Both the position numbers and the translations under genes were made by a program. Below, one piece after another: positions 44,248-55,301 of a stretch of DNA of 64,000 nucleotides. Under the pieces are notes generated by a model. That model did no database searches. It was not told the DNA's origin and saw only the letters and a list, made by a program, of their open reading frames with translations. The number at the start of each line of letters is the position of its first letter. Position 1 is the first letter of the stretch. This stretch comes from Gari tellinella (Eukaryota; Mollusca; Bivalvia; Cardiida; Psammobiidae), in the NCBI GenBank assembly GCA_922989275.2, contig OV277868.1, forward strand, positions 53,628,216 to 53,692,215, written 5' to 3'.

Positions 44248-44712
44248 CAACGTCTTCCCCTTTGTATATTGACAGCATAATTTGTTCATATGTTTTAAAC
44301 CGAATGTGCCTAGCGTCCTATAAAATGGAAACAGGCAAACAGTATTAGGGTTTAAGGTCTGATTAAGTTAATTATTATTCTTTTGCATACGAACCTTAAG
44401 CAACATTTGCTCGATTTACCATAAAGGTTTTCAACAATGTTTCAAGATGAATAAGTAAATACCTTATTTATATCTAAGCAAATCCCTACTAATTTATAGT
44501 TAAAGTAAACAAAAAATTTGTCCGTTTTAAATGAAATGAAATGCAAAACATAATTGCAATAAAGAATAACGCGGAACTTGTACATGTACGTAATTGACAA
44601 CACGCTTTTGTAGTAAAATACAAGGTGGCTGATACAAGGTGACTGATATAGACTATTTTATTTTACTCTGCAGATACACGTCGAAACGCTCGATATCATA
44701 AGTAGGCATATA

Positions 44713-44961
44713 TTAACCCTTTACCTGATAGTCTATTTCTATTATTGAATATAGGTGACTTCTTAAAGCAGGTTGAAAGTAAAGCAGAATGCACCCTAAG
44801 GTGCATTCTGCTTTACTTTCAGCATGCTTTAAGCTATCATGTGCTAGAATATAAAAAATATTACCTATAATATAGATATTCATGACTGATTAAATTGGAA
44901 CTATTTTCTTCAGCGGAGGAATAAATCATATTCGCTAAAAGGCGCTTCTATTGGGGAAAGA
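44713..44961 (-). repeat. TTAA-3 MITE
   Basis: TTAACCCTTTACCTGATAG to CTATTGGGGAAAGAG. Core 2 with ACCCTAAGGTGC. Right TTAA lost. Confidence 0.8.
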
Positions 44962-45124
44962 GATACAGATTAAGATGCCACTTGTTTTTACAGATCACTA
45001 TGCCTCTCCTTTAACCCATATTATGCTGAATTGTCGTCTGCTACAAATATATAGTCTGCCTAAGTCATAATCCGTTTGTTTTTATGCCTTGAAAACTGAA
45101 GAAATTTTAGTATTATTAGCAAAA

Positions 45125-45186
45125 ACTTTGGATTCAGAGCAGACGTTGAGTGACGCAGCGTCTAATCTTGATCAAAGCTGTTTTAA
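45125..45186 (+). repeat. solo core 1 hairpin, diverged
   Basis: AACTTTGGATTCAGAGCAGA with GCAGCGTCTAATCTTGATCA. Confidence 0.45.
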
Positions 45187-45804
45187 TGTTAGCCAAGTAC
45201 AGATGTGTTTATTTGGGGAAAACAGAACTACTTCTTCCCAAAAATGACTGTTTTGTGCAGAACGACGTGTCTGCGCAGGACACACCATGGGATAGCAATA
45301 GTCTGGAGTTGTGTTTTACTAATGCTTTATACTTACGGAGGGGAATATCCGCCTTTTATTTTCAACTTTGCTATTTTCATTTTCTAATTCTTATTATGAT
45401 TTAAACTTTCTATTTTGATTTTCTAATTCTTATTATTATTTTAAACTTTCTATTTTGATTTTCTAATTTGATTATTATTATTATTATACTTAGAGTGTTA
45501 AGGCGTTATTCTTTCACACTCATGATAACGCGTTTTTTCCATTGAAAACACTTTGGAGTCATATAAGACGCTGGGTTGACACTTTGGTGAATATAAATCG
45601 TCAGAATATCAAAATAAAAACCCTAGTCATTTATTTACATTTGCTCAAAAACTGCTCACTAAACAGATGCATGTTATATTCAACGCTGATGACAGCCCTG
45701 TAGCAAACTAATGATAAGAATTATCTTAATTTTCATAGTGAAAGAAATATCCCTTTTTTATTTATTGCAAGTATATATATTTGTCTTTACAAAGTATACA
45801 TGTA
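45187..45804. other. no gene seen
   Basis: AT-rich. TTTCTATTTTGATTTTCTAA is repeated two to three times at 45405-45470. Confidence 0.35.
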
Positions 45805-46010
45805 CAGTAAAACCTCGCTATTACGACCACTAAAACGAAGGCTAATTGAGTGTATAATAGACAGGTGACAGCTTAAAGCAAGGTTACAGTGAAACAGAAA
45901 GCTCCTATAGGAGCTTTCTGTTTCACTGTCACATTGCTTTAAGCGGTCACCTATCGTAAACACCCTAATAATTAACATAATTTAGTGGTCGTAATAGCGA
46001 GGTTTTACTG
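45805..46010 (+). repeat. TA-3 MITE, best copy
   Basis: TA-flanked, with 27-bp inverted ends starting CAGTAAAACCTCGCTATTAC. Hairpin arms AAAGCAAGGTTACAGTGAAA with an AGCTCCTATAGGAGCT centre. The ends resemble Tc1/mariner-type MITEs. Confidence 0.88.
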
Positions 46011-46019
46011 TATGTTATT

Positions 46020-46150
46020 TCATGTGGAGTGCTTCTGAAGGTATACATCCTGTGTGAAAAGAGCCACTATATAAATCTGGTATAATAATAATGATAATGA
46101 TGATAATAATAATAATAATAATAATACATGTAATAATGATAATAAGACCC
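46020..46150 (+). repeat. SINE-type tail with (AAT)n
   Basis: GAAAAGAGCCACTATATAAA then AATAATAATGATAAT... to 46145. Related to 17757-17830. Confidence 0.5.
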
Positions 46151-46182
46151 CGATCAGAAGCCGATTACATGGACGTCTGGAC

Positions 46183-46437
46183 CAGGGCTGCCATAAGTTG
46201 ACATGAAAAATCCTAAGATTTCCAAATTTGCATTTTTCAAGTGCGATTTTACGAATCGTACCTTTACCCCCTAGCCTTTTTCTTGTTTTGTTGACATGCG
46301 ACTACTTAAAGCAGGCTGTAAGTAAAGCAGAATGCGCCTTAGGGCGCATTCTGCTTTACGTTCAGCCTGCTTTAAGCTACCATGAACTTGGAAAAAGTCC
46401 GGAGATTTAGGAAAAATCCGGAGAAATGGCAGCCCTG
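46183..46437 (+). repeat. SIX MITE
   Basis: 255 bp, CAGGGCTGCCAT...ATGGCAGCCCTG, with exact 6-bp duplication CTGGAC. Core 2 hairpin at about 46305-46376. Confidence 0.9.
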
Positions 46438-46889
46438 CTGGACACTGCGAACCAATACTATCTGACACTTGCACTATTTTTATCGAATCATAGTTTAAAC
46501 TTGCAATTTGAGATAGACGAAATGGTAATACAGGCGATAGTGTAGCGAAAGATAACAAGGGATCACGTAAAGTGTCGAAATTTGTCGATGTCACTAGTCA
46601 AGATCAGATTCGGCACTCGATGAAGTTGTTGCGATAACGTATTGACAGTCATCGAGAAAACAACCCATGTTATGAAATTTGTCGGGATTCAGAAGTATTC
46701 AAAAACGTTAATTTCTAGTATTATGATAACAAGAAGTTACGTCACGATTTATCACGAGCGGTGCGACAAGACAAACGAGGCATTCATCTATCACGTGCCA
46801 AGCTGCTCTCTGTTGATGGGAGTGATCAACATCTTGTCAACAGAGATTAACACGGCTCAGCAAAACCCAATTCGGTGAAGACTCATTCA
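46438..46889. other. no certain gene
   Basis: A plus-strand frame at 46642-46878 ends at a stop and is fairly cysteine- and hydrophobic-rich. A possible acceptor (TTAATTTCTAG) is at about 46719. Not recognised. Confidence 0.2.
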
Positions 46890-47050
46890 TGATGTTTAAA
46901 ACGAGATTAAGCTTAAAGCATGACGGAGATAAAGCAGGAAGCTTCTTCAGTAACTTTCTGCGTTGCTTTCAGATTGATTTAAGAAACCACTTGTTTTATA
47001 CACCGAAATAAGGCTTGTTTTTAATGGTCGTAATGGGAGAGTTTTACTGG
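46890..47050 (+). repeat. TA-3 MITE, diverged
   Basis: Worn hairpin (AGCAGGAAGCTTCTTCAGTA) and right end TGGTCGTAATGGGAGAGTTT. Confidence 0.5.
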
Positions 47051-47152
47051 ATATTCAGGTTATCTTCTCATAAATAATGAGCACAGGTTAATCTTAAGAT
47101 CGTGAGTGACTATGAACGAGGTGTCATAGATTTAATATTGGGGCTAATAGAT

Positions 47153-47280
47153 TAACTCACCCCTCAAACTGGAACGGAACGGAAAATCCCAGTTTCAAAT
47201 TACGTCTATGTTACTATTGGCTATATAGGGTTGTTTTCTGTCACATAGTATTAAATAACAAACAGGGCATGCCTCATTCA
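47153..47280 (-). repeat. TTAA-1/2 MITE, left half
   Basis: TTAACTCACCCCTCAAACTG to ACAAACAGGG, then lost. Confidence 0.55.
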
Positions 47281-47288
47281 GATTAAAT

Positions 47289-47527
47289 TGAATTACCTGA
47301 TAGCCTATTTCTAGAATTGAAAATACTACTTAAAGCAGGTTGAAAGTAAAGCAGAATGCGCTTAAGGCGCATTCTGCTTTACTTTCAGCCTGCTTTAAGC
47401 TACCCTGTTCTAGAATATATAGAAATTTCCCTATATATATTCATGACTGATTAAATTGGAACTATTTCCTTCAGCGGAGGTATAAATCATATTCGCTAAA
47501 AGTCGCTTCTATGGGGTAAAGGGTTAA
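47289..47527 (-). repeat. TTAA-3 MITE
   Basis: Left end TTACCTGATAGCC, right end ATGGGGTAAAGGGTTAA. Near-perfect core 2 with a GCGCTTAAGGCGC centre. Confidence 0.82.
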
Positions 47528-47787
47528 AACACTGATACGAGTATCAAACAGTTTGGATACAGAGCGCGACGTTTGATCAGTATCTTAACTATTTATAAAT
47601 TCCATCGTTTGTCGGCATTGATTGTGCAAATTCGGACAAAGACTGATAGCCTGCTGCCTATATGCTATTTTGAAATGAGCACACACACGTGGAAAAAAGG
47701 CTTATGCAAATAATGTTGATTAATTGTTGTAGCTAAGCATCACTTTAATCCATTGCCTTCAAAGTTCATGACTCCAAAGTGGAGTGG

Positions 47788-48042
47788 CAGGGCTGCCATA
47801 AATTGACATAAAAAATACTAAGATTTCCAAATTTGCATTTTTCAAGCGCGATTTTACGACTCGTACCTTTACCCCATAGTCTGTTCCTATTATGAAGACA
47901 CATGCCTGCTTAAAACAGGTTGAAAGTAAAGCAGAATGCGCCTTAAGGCGCATTCTGCTTTACTTTCAGCCTGTTTTAAGCTACGATCTGCTAGGATAAA
48001 AATCCGGATACTTAGGAACAATCCGGAGAAATGGCAGCCCTG
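47788..48042 (+). repeat. SIX MITE
   Basis: 255 bp with exact 6-bp duplication GAGTGG. Core 2 at about 47908-47980. Confidence 0.9.
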
Positions 48043-48613
48043 GAGTGGCGCTAAAATCGGTTATCGGGGAACGTTATCCTCATAGATCCCGACGGCCCTT
48101 AAGTTAAAGCCATTACCCACGTCTCGGTCGTTTTTATGACTCCATCCATCTCATTGTTCTCAATAGGTAAAAGCATTCAGAGTGTGGCATAACAATCTCA
48201 TTCAGTCTTTAGAGGGCCCTGACATACTCATATATACTCAATGCTTTTTCTATAGGTTTTGGGCCCACAGTAGACGCTTCTCATATTTAGCACAGTTACT
48301 TTCTTACCTACATGTATGAGAACAATGTGGGTGAGGGAGTCATACAGAAGACGATGAGTAATATCTTTAATGTTCTCCATGATGTTGGCGAATTTGTATT
48401 AAATGTTGCAAATAGTATGGATGCAAATGTGTGCAAACAGACTACAATCTAGCAGCGGTTGACCTCTTCACTGATATGACGTCTGCTTTCAACATTTGTG
48501 ATATGTGATTACTTCTCAAACTTAAATCTTAGGTATTTTGAAGTAAGAAATATTGAAATGAATGGCAAACAGTTTCGATCCTGATCAGGCACTGTGTGTT
48601 TCGCGGCGTCTGA
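48043..48613. other. no gene seen; diverged hairpin
   Basis: A worn core 1 at about 48566-48615. The signal-peptide exon of the IL-17-like gene could lie here or further left but I could not identify it. Confidence 0.3.
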
Positions 48614-48806
48614 CAGAGCTCCAGAAAAGGGGGTATTCATAAACTAAATCTTTATTTCTGCATTAAACTTTATGATGTTACTACTCATTAGAAACGTCTC
48701 TTCTAAGAGACGATTCTAATGTGTAGTAACACCATATGCCTTGATGTTAAAATGAGTGAGAAAATACTGGATTTGTTCATTTTACTCACTCTTATCTGGA
48801 GCCCTG
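48614..48806 (+). repeat. family F MITE
   Basis: CAGAGCTCCAGA to TCTGGAGCCCTG. TCTGA flanks both ends directly. Hairpin around ACTACTCATTAGAAACGTCT. Confidence 0.75.
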
Positions 48807-48850
48807 TCTGATCAATATACAAACTATTTACTAATAGGGCTTAACCATAA

Positions 48851-48975
48851 GACAGTCGAACTTCGATATCTCGAACTCGTTTAACTCGAACTATTCGATA
48901 GTTCGACATTATGAAATGCGTTATTTCATGCTCAGTTAAGTCGAACATACCCATATTTCAAAGTTAAAACGTGGC
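48851..48975 (+). repeat. mariner-like end fragment
   Basis: CAGTCGAACTTCGATATCTC has the form of a Tc1/mariner terminus. A relative lies at about 27507-27575. No second end is visible. Confidence 0.5.
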
Positions 48976-49040
48976 TTATATAGGTAATGCAGAGCTACAA
49001 TATAAAAAAAACTAATTTCTCTTCCCCTTTAATATTGCAG

Positions 49041-49739
49041 GTATTTCTGTTACCCGTCCTACTGAAAATGCGATTATTCACACATGCACAGAATGTCACG
49101 TGGCATGAGATTTACCACAGCATGATGCACGGTGGGGACGCAAACTTAAGAACGAGTTGCCCTTGGACATATGGTAGTGATAACAGACCTCGTCTCATCT
49201 ATCGAGACGCTAAGTGCCTTGATCTCGACAACATCACTGAGTTTAATGAAGCTTTCCTTACTGAAGCACAGTGTCAACCCATACCTTCACCATGTAGACG
49301 CGACTTTCCCATTGGATTTATGTGTGTTCGTAACCGTCCATCAGTCATAATAGGCAAGAGAAACGAACAAAAAGACCCGTACATGGGCGCCCCAATCTCT
49401 CCTCACAGTGAAGACATACGGCCAATTGTTCGAACAATCGAAGCTAAGAAAGACACTGCAGACATACGGCCAATTGTTCGAACACTCGAAGCAGAGAAAG
49501 ACATGGTATTAAGCCAATCGCACTTAATAAACAACATAAACTATGGACCAAGATACTCAATTGAAAATCAACCTCAAGTGTCGCAGTCATCTTTATTTGC
49601 ATTAATGTTTCCATCATACTCATCGAAGAATAATGCTCAGATTCGACCACAGATTCAAGGAGACCGACCTCCTGTTCCAAGATTGTTTCAAGATACGACA
49701 GGAGCAAATTATCGTTTTGATGATAACAACCGTACATAG
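49041..49739 (+). CDS. secreted IL-17-like protein, last exon
   Basis: The frame is open from 48987, but a strong acceptor (CTTCCCCTTTAATATTGCAG) ends at 49040 on a codon boundary. I therefore place the exon start at 49041 and expect a signal-peptide exon upstream. VFLLPVLL would complete the hydrophobic segment. The IL-17 region (codons counted from 48987) has SCPWTY (Cys 58), RLIYRDAKC (Cys 77), QCQPI (Cys 96) and PIGFMCVRNRP (Cys 113), in the order of bivalve IL-17 ligands. It is shorter between the last two blocks, and Phe replaces one of the final CxC cysteines. About 125 residues follow that IL-17s normally lack, including two copies of a 16-residue unit beginning DIRPIVRT. IL-17 ligands are secreted cytokines acting through IL-17 receptors. 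Function here is inferred; it could be a diverged or decaying paralogue. Confidence 0.6.
   Translation, partial: VFLLPVLLKMRLFTHAQNVTWHEIYHSMMHGGDANLRTSCPWTYGSDNRPRLIYRDAKCLDLDNITEFNEAFLTEAQCQPIPSPCRRDFPIGFMCVRNRPSVIIGKRNEQKDPYMGAPISPHSEDIRPIVRTIEAKKDTADIRPIVRTLEAEKDMVLSQSHLINNINYGPRYSIENQPQVSQSSLFALMFPSYSSKNNAQIRPQIQGDRPPVPRLFQDTTGANYRFDDNNRT
49413..49508 (+). repeat. 48-bp coding tandem repeat x2
   Basis: Two units at 49413 and 49461 encode DIRPIVRT(I/L)EA(K/E)KD plus two residues. The first 23 bases of the units are identical. Confidence 0.85.
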
Positions 49740-49819
49740 AAACTGCCTTGGTGAACCTTCTCTGAAGTTATTGTTAAATTTGTGATAACCCTTTGCCTTT
49801 CGTCACACCCTTCACAATA

Positions 49820-49899
49820 TTAACCCTTTCACTCTCAGTGACGCCTTAAAGCGCGTTTGCAAAAAGTTTGGGTCATGGTCATTGAGAGTGAAAGGGTAA
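49820..49899 (+). repeat. TTAA-4 MITE, minimal deletion form
   Basis: TTAACCCTTTCACTCTCAGTG and GAGAGTGAAAGGGTAA with only about 40 bp between. Most of the element and its hairpin are lost. Confidence 0.7.
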
Positions 49900-49904
49900 A
49901 AGAC

Positions 49905-49982
49905 ATGTATCGAATGGTTTGGACCCCGATCAGAGAAGTAACTCGATGTCTGATCAGCCGGATCCAAACTGTTTGCTTTTCG
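49905..49982 (+). repeat. solo core 1 hairpin, diverged
   Basis: GGTTTGGACCCCGATCAGAG with CCGGATCCAAACTGTTTGC. Confidence 0.5.
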
Positions 49983-50260
49983 GTCAAGCCGTGCTCGGGA
50001 TCGGGTGGAAGTGGGGGTAAAAGTTCAAACCATTTTTGTTTGAAGAATCATGTATATCACTCAAGTCTCTGATCAGAACTGTCCACTTTACTTAACTAAC
50101 GACTATTATTCTAATTTCTTTTAACAATTCGGTCCCAGGTTAGACACAGAGAAACTCGATGGCTCACTCGAGGCCAAACTGTTTGAAACTTTAACGATAT
50201 TTTATGACAGAACTGCGGTTTAGTCAATTCTTAGAAGTGCTGCAGACGCAATTTTGCAGA
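49983..50260. other. no gene seen; worn hairpin
   Basis: A diverged core hairpin at about 50130-50190. Fragments of TTAA-4 right-half sequence (GCAGACGC, GTCGTCTGC) around 50240. Confidence 0.3.
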
Positions 50261-50645
50261 CATAATAAGCTAGTTAGGTCGTCTGCTTTTAATTATCAAA
50301 TTTTTATTTTTAAATTTCAAATTTTAGGTACAGTGGAGAATCTGTTATTCTTTCCCGTTTAAACGCAAACGTACGCAAACGCAAAGGACTAAAACGTAGA
50401 AAAGAACAACTTTTGGACAATTCTAATAATTCTTGTTTATCTTGGTGGCAAACAGTTTGGAGCCTGATCAGACGCCGGGTTACCCGGCGTCTGATCTGGC
50501 TCCAAACTGTTTGCACTGCAAATAATAGTTTTAGCGTAAACGCGTTTATTGGGAAAGAATAACAGATTCTCCACTGTAATAAGCTAGTTAGGTCGTCTGC
50601 TTTTAATTATCAAATTTGTATTTTTAAATTTTAAATTTTAGGTAT
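50261..50645. repeat. 70-bp direct repeats around a TA-1 copy
   Basis: ATAAGCTAGTTAGGTCGTCT onward for about 70 bp occurs at 50263 and again at 50578, with two differences, directly left and right of the TA-1 at 50331. Confidence 0.85.
50331..50576 (-). repeat. TA-1 MITE, full length
   Basis: 246 bp, TA-flanked. Core 1 at about 50448-50515 with a GGGTTACCC centre. Confidence 0.92.
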
Positions 50646-50788
50646 ATTGAATTGAACTGCATCTATATACAATTGAAAGTCAAACAGTTCTATCCTGATC
50701 AGGCGCCACGTTATCCGGCGTCTGATCAGGATCGAAACTATTTGCAAATAAGTATTGTATACCCTAGGTAAGGCAGTGAAAGGGTTAA
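50646..50788 (-). repeat. TTAA-4 MITE, right half
   Basis: Core 1 (CAGGCGCCACGTTATCCGGCG) and right end GCAGTGAAAGGGTTAA. Shares its TTAA with the next copy. Confidence 0.65.
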
Positions 50789-51087
50789 CCCTTTCATGAT
50801 CATATTAATCGTGAGGTTTTTACCTCTTCACCAAATATTGTCGTCTGCTTCAATATTATTGTCTGCAATATCGTTCCAGTGAGTTTTACACATTCATCGT
50901 TTTATTGTCGTCTGCTTCAATTTTGTTATTTGCAAGATTGTTTTAAAGTAAGATTCAAAGTAGCATATCGAAAAACATATCGATACGAGTGTCAAACAAT
51001 TTGGTTCCTAATCAGACGCCGCGTCACGCGGCCACTGATCAGGATCCAAACTAATTAAAAACGCGCGTTTTGGCGCTATTAAGAGTT
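50785..51087 (-). repeat. TTAA-4 MITE with internal duplication
   Basis: TTAACCCTTTCATGATCATA at the left. The TTGTCGTCTGCTTCAAT segment occurs twice (about 50837 and 50905). Core 1 at about 50993-51055. The right end is cut at a TA by the TA-1 at 51089. Confidence 0.7.
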
Positions 51088-51088
51088 A

Positions 51089-51334
51089 CAGTGGAGAATC
51101 TGTTATTCTTTCCCAATAAACGCGTTTATGCTAAAACTATCATTTGTAGTGCAAACAGTTTGGAGCCAGATCAGACGCCGGGTAACCCGGCGTCTGATCA
51201 GGCTCCAAACTGTTTGCCACCAAGATAAACATGAATTATCAGAATTGTTCAAACGTTGTATTTTTCAACGATTTAGTGTTTTGCGTTTGCGTACGTTTGC
51301 GTTTAAACGGGAAAGAATAACAGATTCTCCACTG
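51089..51334 (+). repeat. TA-1 MITE, full length
   Basis: 246 bp, TA-flanked, inserted at the right edge of a TTAA-4 copy. Confidence 0.92.
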
Positions 51335-51576
51335 TAGTAGAGTGGAAGGCGTCGTCGTTTTCCGTTTAAACGAACCGAAAAATGCAAAAGAAATCCAATT
51401 TTTAGTAATAGCAGACGAAAAATAGAAGCAAATATGACAGAATTTGTTTCAGACGGGTATTAACGTCATAATGGCAGTGAATGGGGTTAAAACAAAACAC
51501 ATATCATTACGTATACATGTACCTTTCATAAGGCCTTTACTACATTGTATCATTCTAAAGGAGAAGCATTGGTGTA

Positions 51577-51823
51577 CAGTGGAGAATGTGTTATTCTTTC
51601 CCAATTAACGCGTTTACGCAAAAACGTTTATTTCCACTGCAAACAGTTTGGAGCCAGATCAGACGCCGGGTAACCCGGCGTCTGATCAGGCTCCAAACTG
51701 TTTGCCACTCAGGTTAACATGAAGTCACAACTGACGAAAAGTTGTCTTTTTCTTCGTTTTAAATTGCAGTGCGTTTGCGTTTCGTTTGCGTTTAAACGGG
51801 AAAGAATAACATATTCTCCACTG
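51577..51823 (+). repeat. TA-1 MITE, full length
   Basis: 247 bp, TA-flanked. Left end variant GAGAATGTGTTATTC. Confidence 0.92.
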
Positions 51824-51918
51824 TAAGAGGCAGATCAAGCTCATGCAGGGAACTCCTGGTAGCCAGCAGTAACCTGTTTCTAACACAGAGTTACTTCGGT
51901 TAATATCGTTACTCTACG

Positions 51919-52022
51919 TAGAGTGATCGTCCATACTCGTCAACTGTCGGCGGTCCCCAAACTGTGCTCGATCCTGCTTCGGTACGATTCGTCAGTTGAC
52001 GAGAATAGGCAATCGCTCTCCC
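51919..52022. repeat. foldback element
   Basis: GAGTGATCGTCCATACTCGT at the left pairs with GACGAGAATAGGCAATCGCT at the right, around a GC-rich centre. Confidence 0.65.
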
Positions 52023-52035
52023 TAGAATACCGATG

Positions 52036-52205
52036 TAACCTTCATGATCAAATTATTCGGGAGATTTTTACCCCTTCACCGCTTTATTATCGTCTGCGTC
52101 AATTGTGTTGTCTGCAGTGTCGTTTCAATGTTAAAAAGAAGGCAGTATGACTAAATAAATTTCCAAACGAGTGACAAACAGTTTGAATTCTGATCAAATG
52201 TCAGG
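52036..52205 (-). repeat. TTAA-4 MITE, truncated in core
   Basis: GTAACCTTCATGATCAAATT through to AACAGTTTGAATTCTGATCA, where it stops. Confidence 0.6.
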
Positions 52206-52323
52206 AACCCCCTATCTCGATACTCACCATTGGCTGCTATGTCAAACGACACTGACATTTTCATATAGTTTGACACTCGATCGGACATTGGGTAACAAAG
52301 GTGTCTGATCCGTTTCAAAACTG

Positions 52324-52567
52324 TTAACCATTTCATGATCAATTACCGGTATTCGGGAGGGTTTTACCCCTTCACCGCTTTCTTGTCTTTGTTGTTGTCT
52401 GCAATACACGTTTCAAAGTTCGATTTAAGATTGTATGACTTAATTAATATCGATAAAAGTGTCAAACAGTTTGTGTCCTCATCAGACGCCGCGTTACGCG
52501 GCGTCTGATGAGGACACACACTGTTTGCAAACGCGCTTTAAAGCGTCATTGAGAGTGAAATGGTTAA
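52324..52567 (-). repeat. TTAA-4 MITE, full length
   Basis: TTAACCATTTCATGATCAAT to GAGAGTGAAATGGTTAA. Near-perfect core 1 hairpin (GTGTCCTCATCAGACGCCGC and complement). Confidence 0.85.
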
Positions 52568-53374
52568 TCACTTATACCTATTATTCTATATGAGATAAAC
52601 AATATAAATACACACTAAAGGTTTAAATGGGTAAATTCGCAGCTTCTTTTGAATATCATTTGCGTAATGTTTGTAATGTGTTTGTAAAAATGTTTCAGCC
52701 TATTGTCTGTATGTCTGTTACGATTACTATTTGGTGCTCCTTGTGTTGAAATAAACTATTTATTTTTTCTAAAACCCACGTTTTTGACTTGTATATTTAT
52801 CTACAAGGGCATGTGTTCTAGTCTGCTGTCTCTTTCTCGAAACGCAACGAGTTAGAAATAGGACCAATGAAAAACATAGTTGGTTTACGTGTATTTCAAT
52901 ATTTAAGAAGTGGTTAGATTAATTTGTTATATTAAATTGACCACACTCGTTATTGACTCGGTGTTAGATATTTATTACAAATCTTCATATAAGTCAGATA
53001 CAGTTACTCGTTCGCTTCAAAAGTGTCGCTTGGACGAACAACAAAGATGTCCTCTGCTTTTTGTTGTTCATCCTCGCGAAACAGTCTTTTCACCGATATT
53101 ACAGGACACTATTTAAGCGAAACTAGTTCTGTATCTATTACAAGTCCGTCTTTAAACTTGTCATTCAGTGTAAAGAAATGGAAGTGCCAAATGAATTTGA
53201 TTTCTGGCGTATTTGAGAACTATCAAATTTAGTACACGTATATGTACTTGCAAACAAGTTAAAAACACTTTATCATACAGTTTTAGCATAGTTTTATGTT
53301 GGTAAATTTCGTTTCAACCCAAATAGATAGAGCGGTCTAACTCTATTTGTCACCAATACATGTACTGGTGAGAG
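52568..53374. other. no certain gene
   Basis: Two open plus-strand frames (52910-53116, 53023-53232) overlap in different frames. Neither has a domain I know. Confidence 0.25.
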
Positions 53375-53617
53375 CAGGGCTGCCATAAATCCTAAGATTT
53401 CCAAACTTGCATTTTTCAAGTGCGATTTAACGAATCGTACCTTTACCCATTAGTCTTTTTTTCTTGTTTTGTTGACATGCGACTACTTAAAGCAGGCTGT
53501 AAGTAAAGCAGAATGCGCCTCAGGGCGCATTCTGCTTTACTTTCAGCCTGCTGTAAGCTACTATGTACTGGGAAAAATCCGGAGATTTAGGAAAAATCCG
53601 GAGAAATGGCAGCCCTG
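53375..53617 (+). repeat. SIX MITE
   Basis: 243 bp with exact 6-bp duplication TGAGAG. Core 2 with GCGCCTCAGGGCGC. Confidence 0.9.
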
Positions 53618-53639
53618 TGAGAGATTTGTGTACGGAATT

Positions 53640-53716
53640 CCGTAACACAGTCGGTAAGGCACTCTGCCTGAAGCGAGGGTTTCAAGGTTCGTGTCCCGCT
53701 CTGGTTGCATTTATGA
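53640..53716 (+). repeat. tRNA-like SINE scrap
   Basis: CACAGTCGGTAAGGCACTC resembles an A-box region and GGTTCGTGTCCC a B box, about 36 bp apart. The flanking stems do not pair, so not an intact tRNA gene. Confidence 0.4.
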
Positions 53717-54239
53717 AAGTGCATATCAGCATGCATCAACACAGGAGGTCAAGGGTCAATCTATATTTCTTTTCAGTATTTGAGCTTAGTTTATTGTTAT
53801 ATTGGACATAAGAATAAATTTATATAAGTATATTGCGTTTTTGGAAAGTTTTTTGATTGATTTGACAAATAAGGATCGATTGGCAGATTTTAATCGTCGT
53901 TAGTATAGACACGGCTTAAATACGGAATCAGCTATAAATTGACACTTAAAACCTCGAGTGCATGTGAACGACAGTGTACAAATCATTTCTAACTCCAGTA
54001 ATCGGTTACCAAGACCCAATTACATCAAACATCCCTAATAGGCTGCTGACTTTGCCTCGGTCTCCTTTCTAAAGAAGGTTTAGTTGATTGTCTTATATGT
54101 CACGTGAACTCCTATTTACTGTGCATCGTCCAATTCTGCATGCATGTATCTTTGGTGAAAACATAAGGTAGCTCCTGACACCTGTAAAATTCACATTTGT
54201 ACCTTGAAAATGACCGGATTTATAAGAATTACATGTATA
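53717..54239. other. no gene seen
   Basis: No element or exon recognised. Confidence 0.3.
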
Positions 54240-54510
54240 TCCCTTTTTGTCTTTCTGTCTGTTTATTTGTGTGTCTGTTTGCTTGTCTATATGTCTGTCT
54301 GTCTTTGATTTCCCTATCTCTCTTTGTCTCGCTATGTTTTCCCTCTTCTCTTTCTGTCTCCCACCCGCCTGTCTGTATTTTTGTCCCTATCTCTGTATGT
54401 CCCTGTTTCTCTGTCTCTCTCCCATTTATATCTCTGTGTATCTATTTCTCTCTATCTCTGTGTCTCTCTATCTTCTTATATTTCGTTCACTTTCTCTCCC
54501 CCTTCATCGC
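54240..54510 (+). repeat. degenerate TCTG/TCTC pyrimidine-rich repeat
   Basis: Dominated by TCTGTCTG, TCTCTCTC and TTTCTCTCTA. Three overlapping low-complexity frames arise from it. Confidence 0.85.
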
Positions 54511-54663
54511 TCGATTTATTCCTATATCTGGAGATATTTTGGAATTACAGACAACCTACGTCATAGATGACGTCTTCTTCAATAAAAGTTATATACATAT
54601 CAATGTCGGAATTCCATCTTAATCCTTCTGTTTTGTGAATGAGATTAGAGTGTAAATATTTTG

Positions 54664-54919
54664 CAGGGCTGCCATTTCTCCGGATTTTTCCTAAGTATTC
54701 GGATTTTTATCCTAGCAGATAGTAGCTTAAAACAGCCTGAACGTAAAGCAGAATGCGCCTTAAGGCGCGTTCTGCTTTACTTTCAACCTGTTTTAAAGAG
54801 GCATGTGTCTTCAAAACAAGAAAACGACTAATGGGTAATGGTACGGTAAGTAAAATATCGTCTGAAAAATTGAAAAATTGAAATCTTATGATTTTTATGA
54901 TCCATTTATGGCAGCCCTG
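54664..54919 (-). repeat. SIX MITE, inverted
   Basis: 256 bp with exact 6-bp duplication ATTTTG. Core 2 with GCGCCTTAAGGCGC. Confidence 0.9.
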
Positions 54920-55301
54920 ATTTTGTCATTTACTCATCACACTCTTTAGCTGACATCTGTTTGATACATGACAGTTGCAATGTTTACAAACTAATGTGCC
55001 CTTCGCGATACTTAAATTAAGCAAGTCTGAGGTCAAGTGTTCTAAGTATAGGTGTTTAAATCATCAAATATCCAAATACAGCACAAGCGGCCACCTTTAA
55101 CATGCTCTTCAATTATCGTCTGCAAATGTGTCGTCTGCAATAATTCTTATAACAGTTCATCAAATTATTTATGGGGTAATGGGTTAACTAACCTATGTTT
55201 GACAGTAGTGTACATGTATGTATACCGATGCGACGGCGAGTACACGTTGCCTGATTACATGTAGGACCCTGACTAGTTGATGGGATATCGATATCTATAC
55301 C
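54920..55301. other. no gene seen
   Basis: A TTAA-like scrap (GGGGTAATGGGTTAA) at about 55172-55187 is the right end of a lost TTAA-3 copy. Confidence 0.35.

Noticed and set aside
53023..53232. Host exon encoding a Ser-rich peptide
   Set aside because: No recognisable domain and an overlapping frame of equal quality; cannot be told from chance.
54197..54622. Three overlapping Ser/Leu/Cys-rich frames
   Set aside because: Low-complexity TCTG/TCTC repeat read in three frames.
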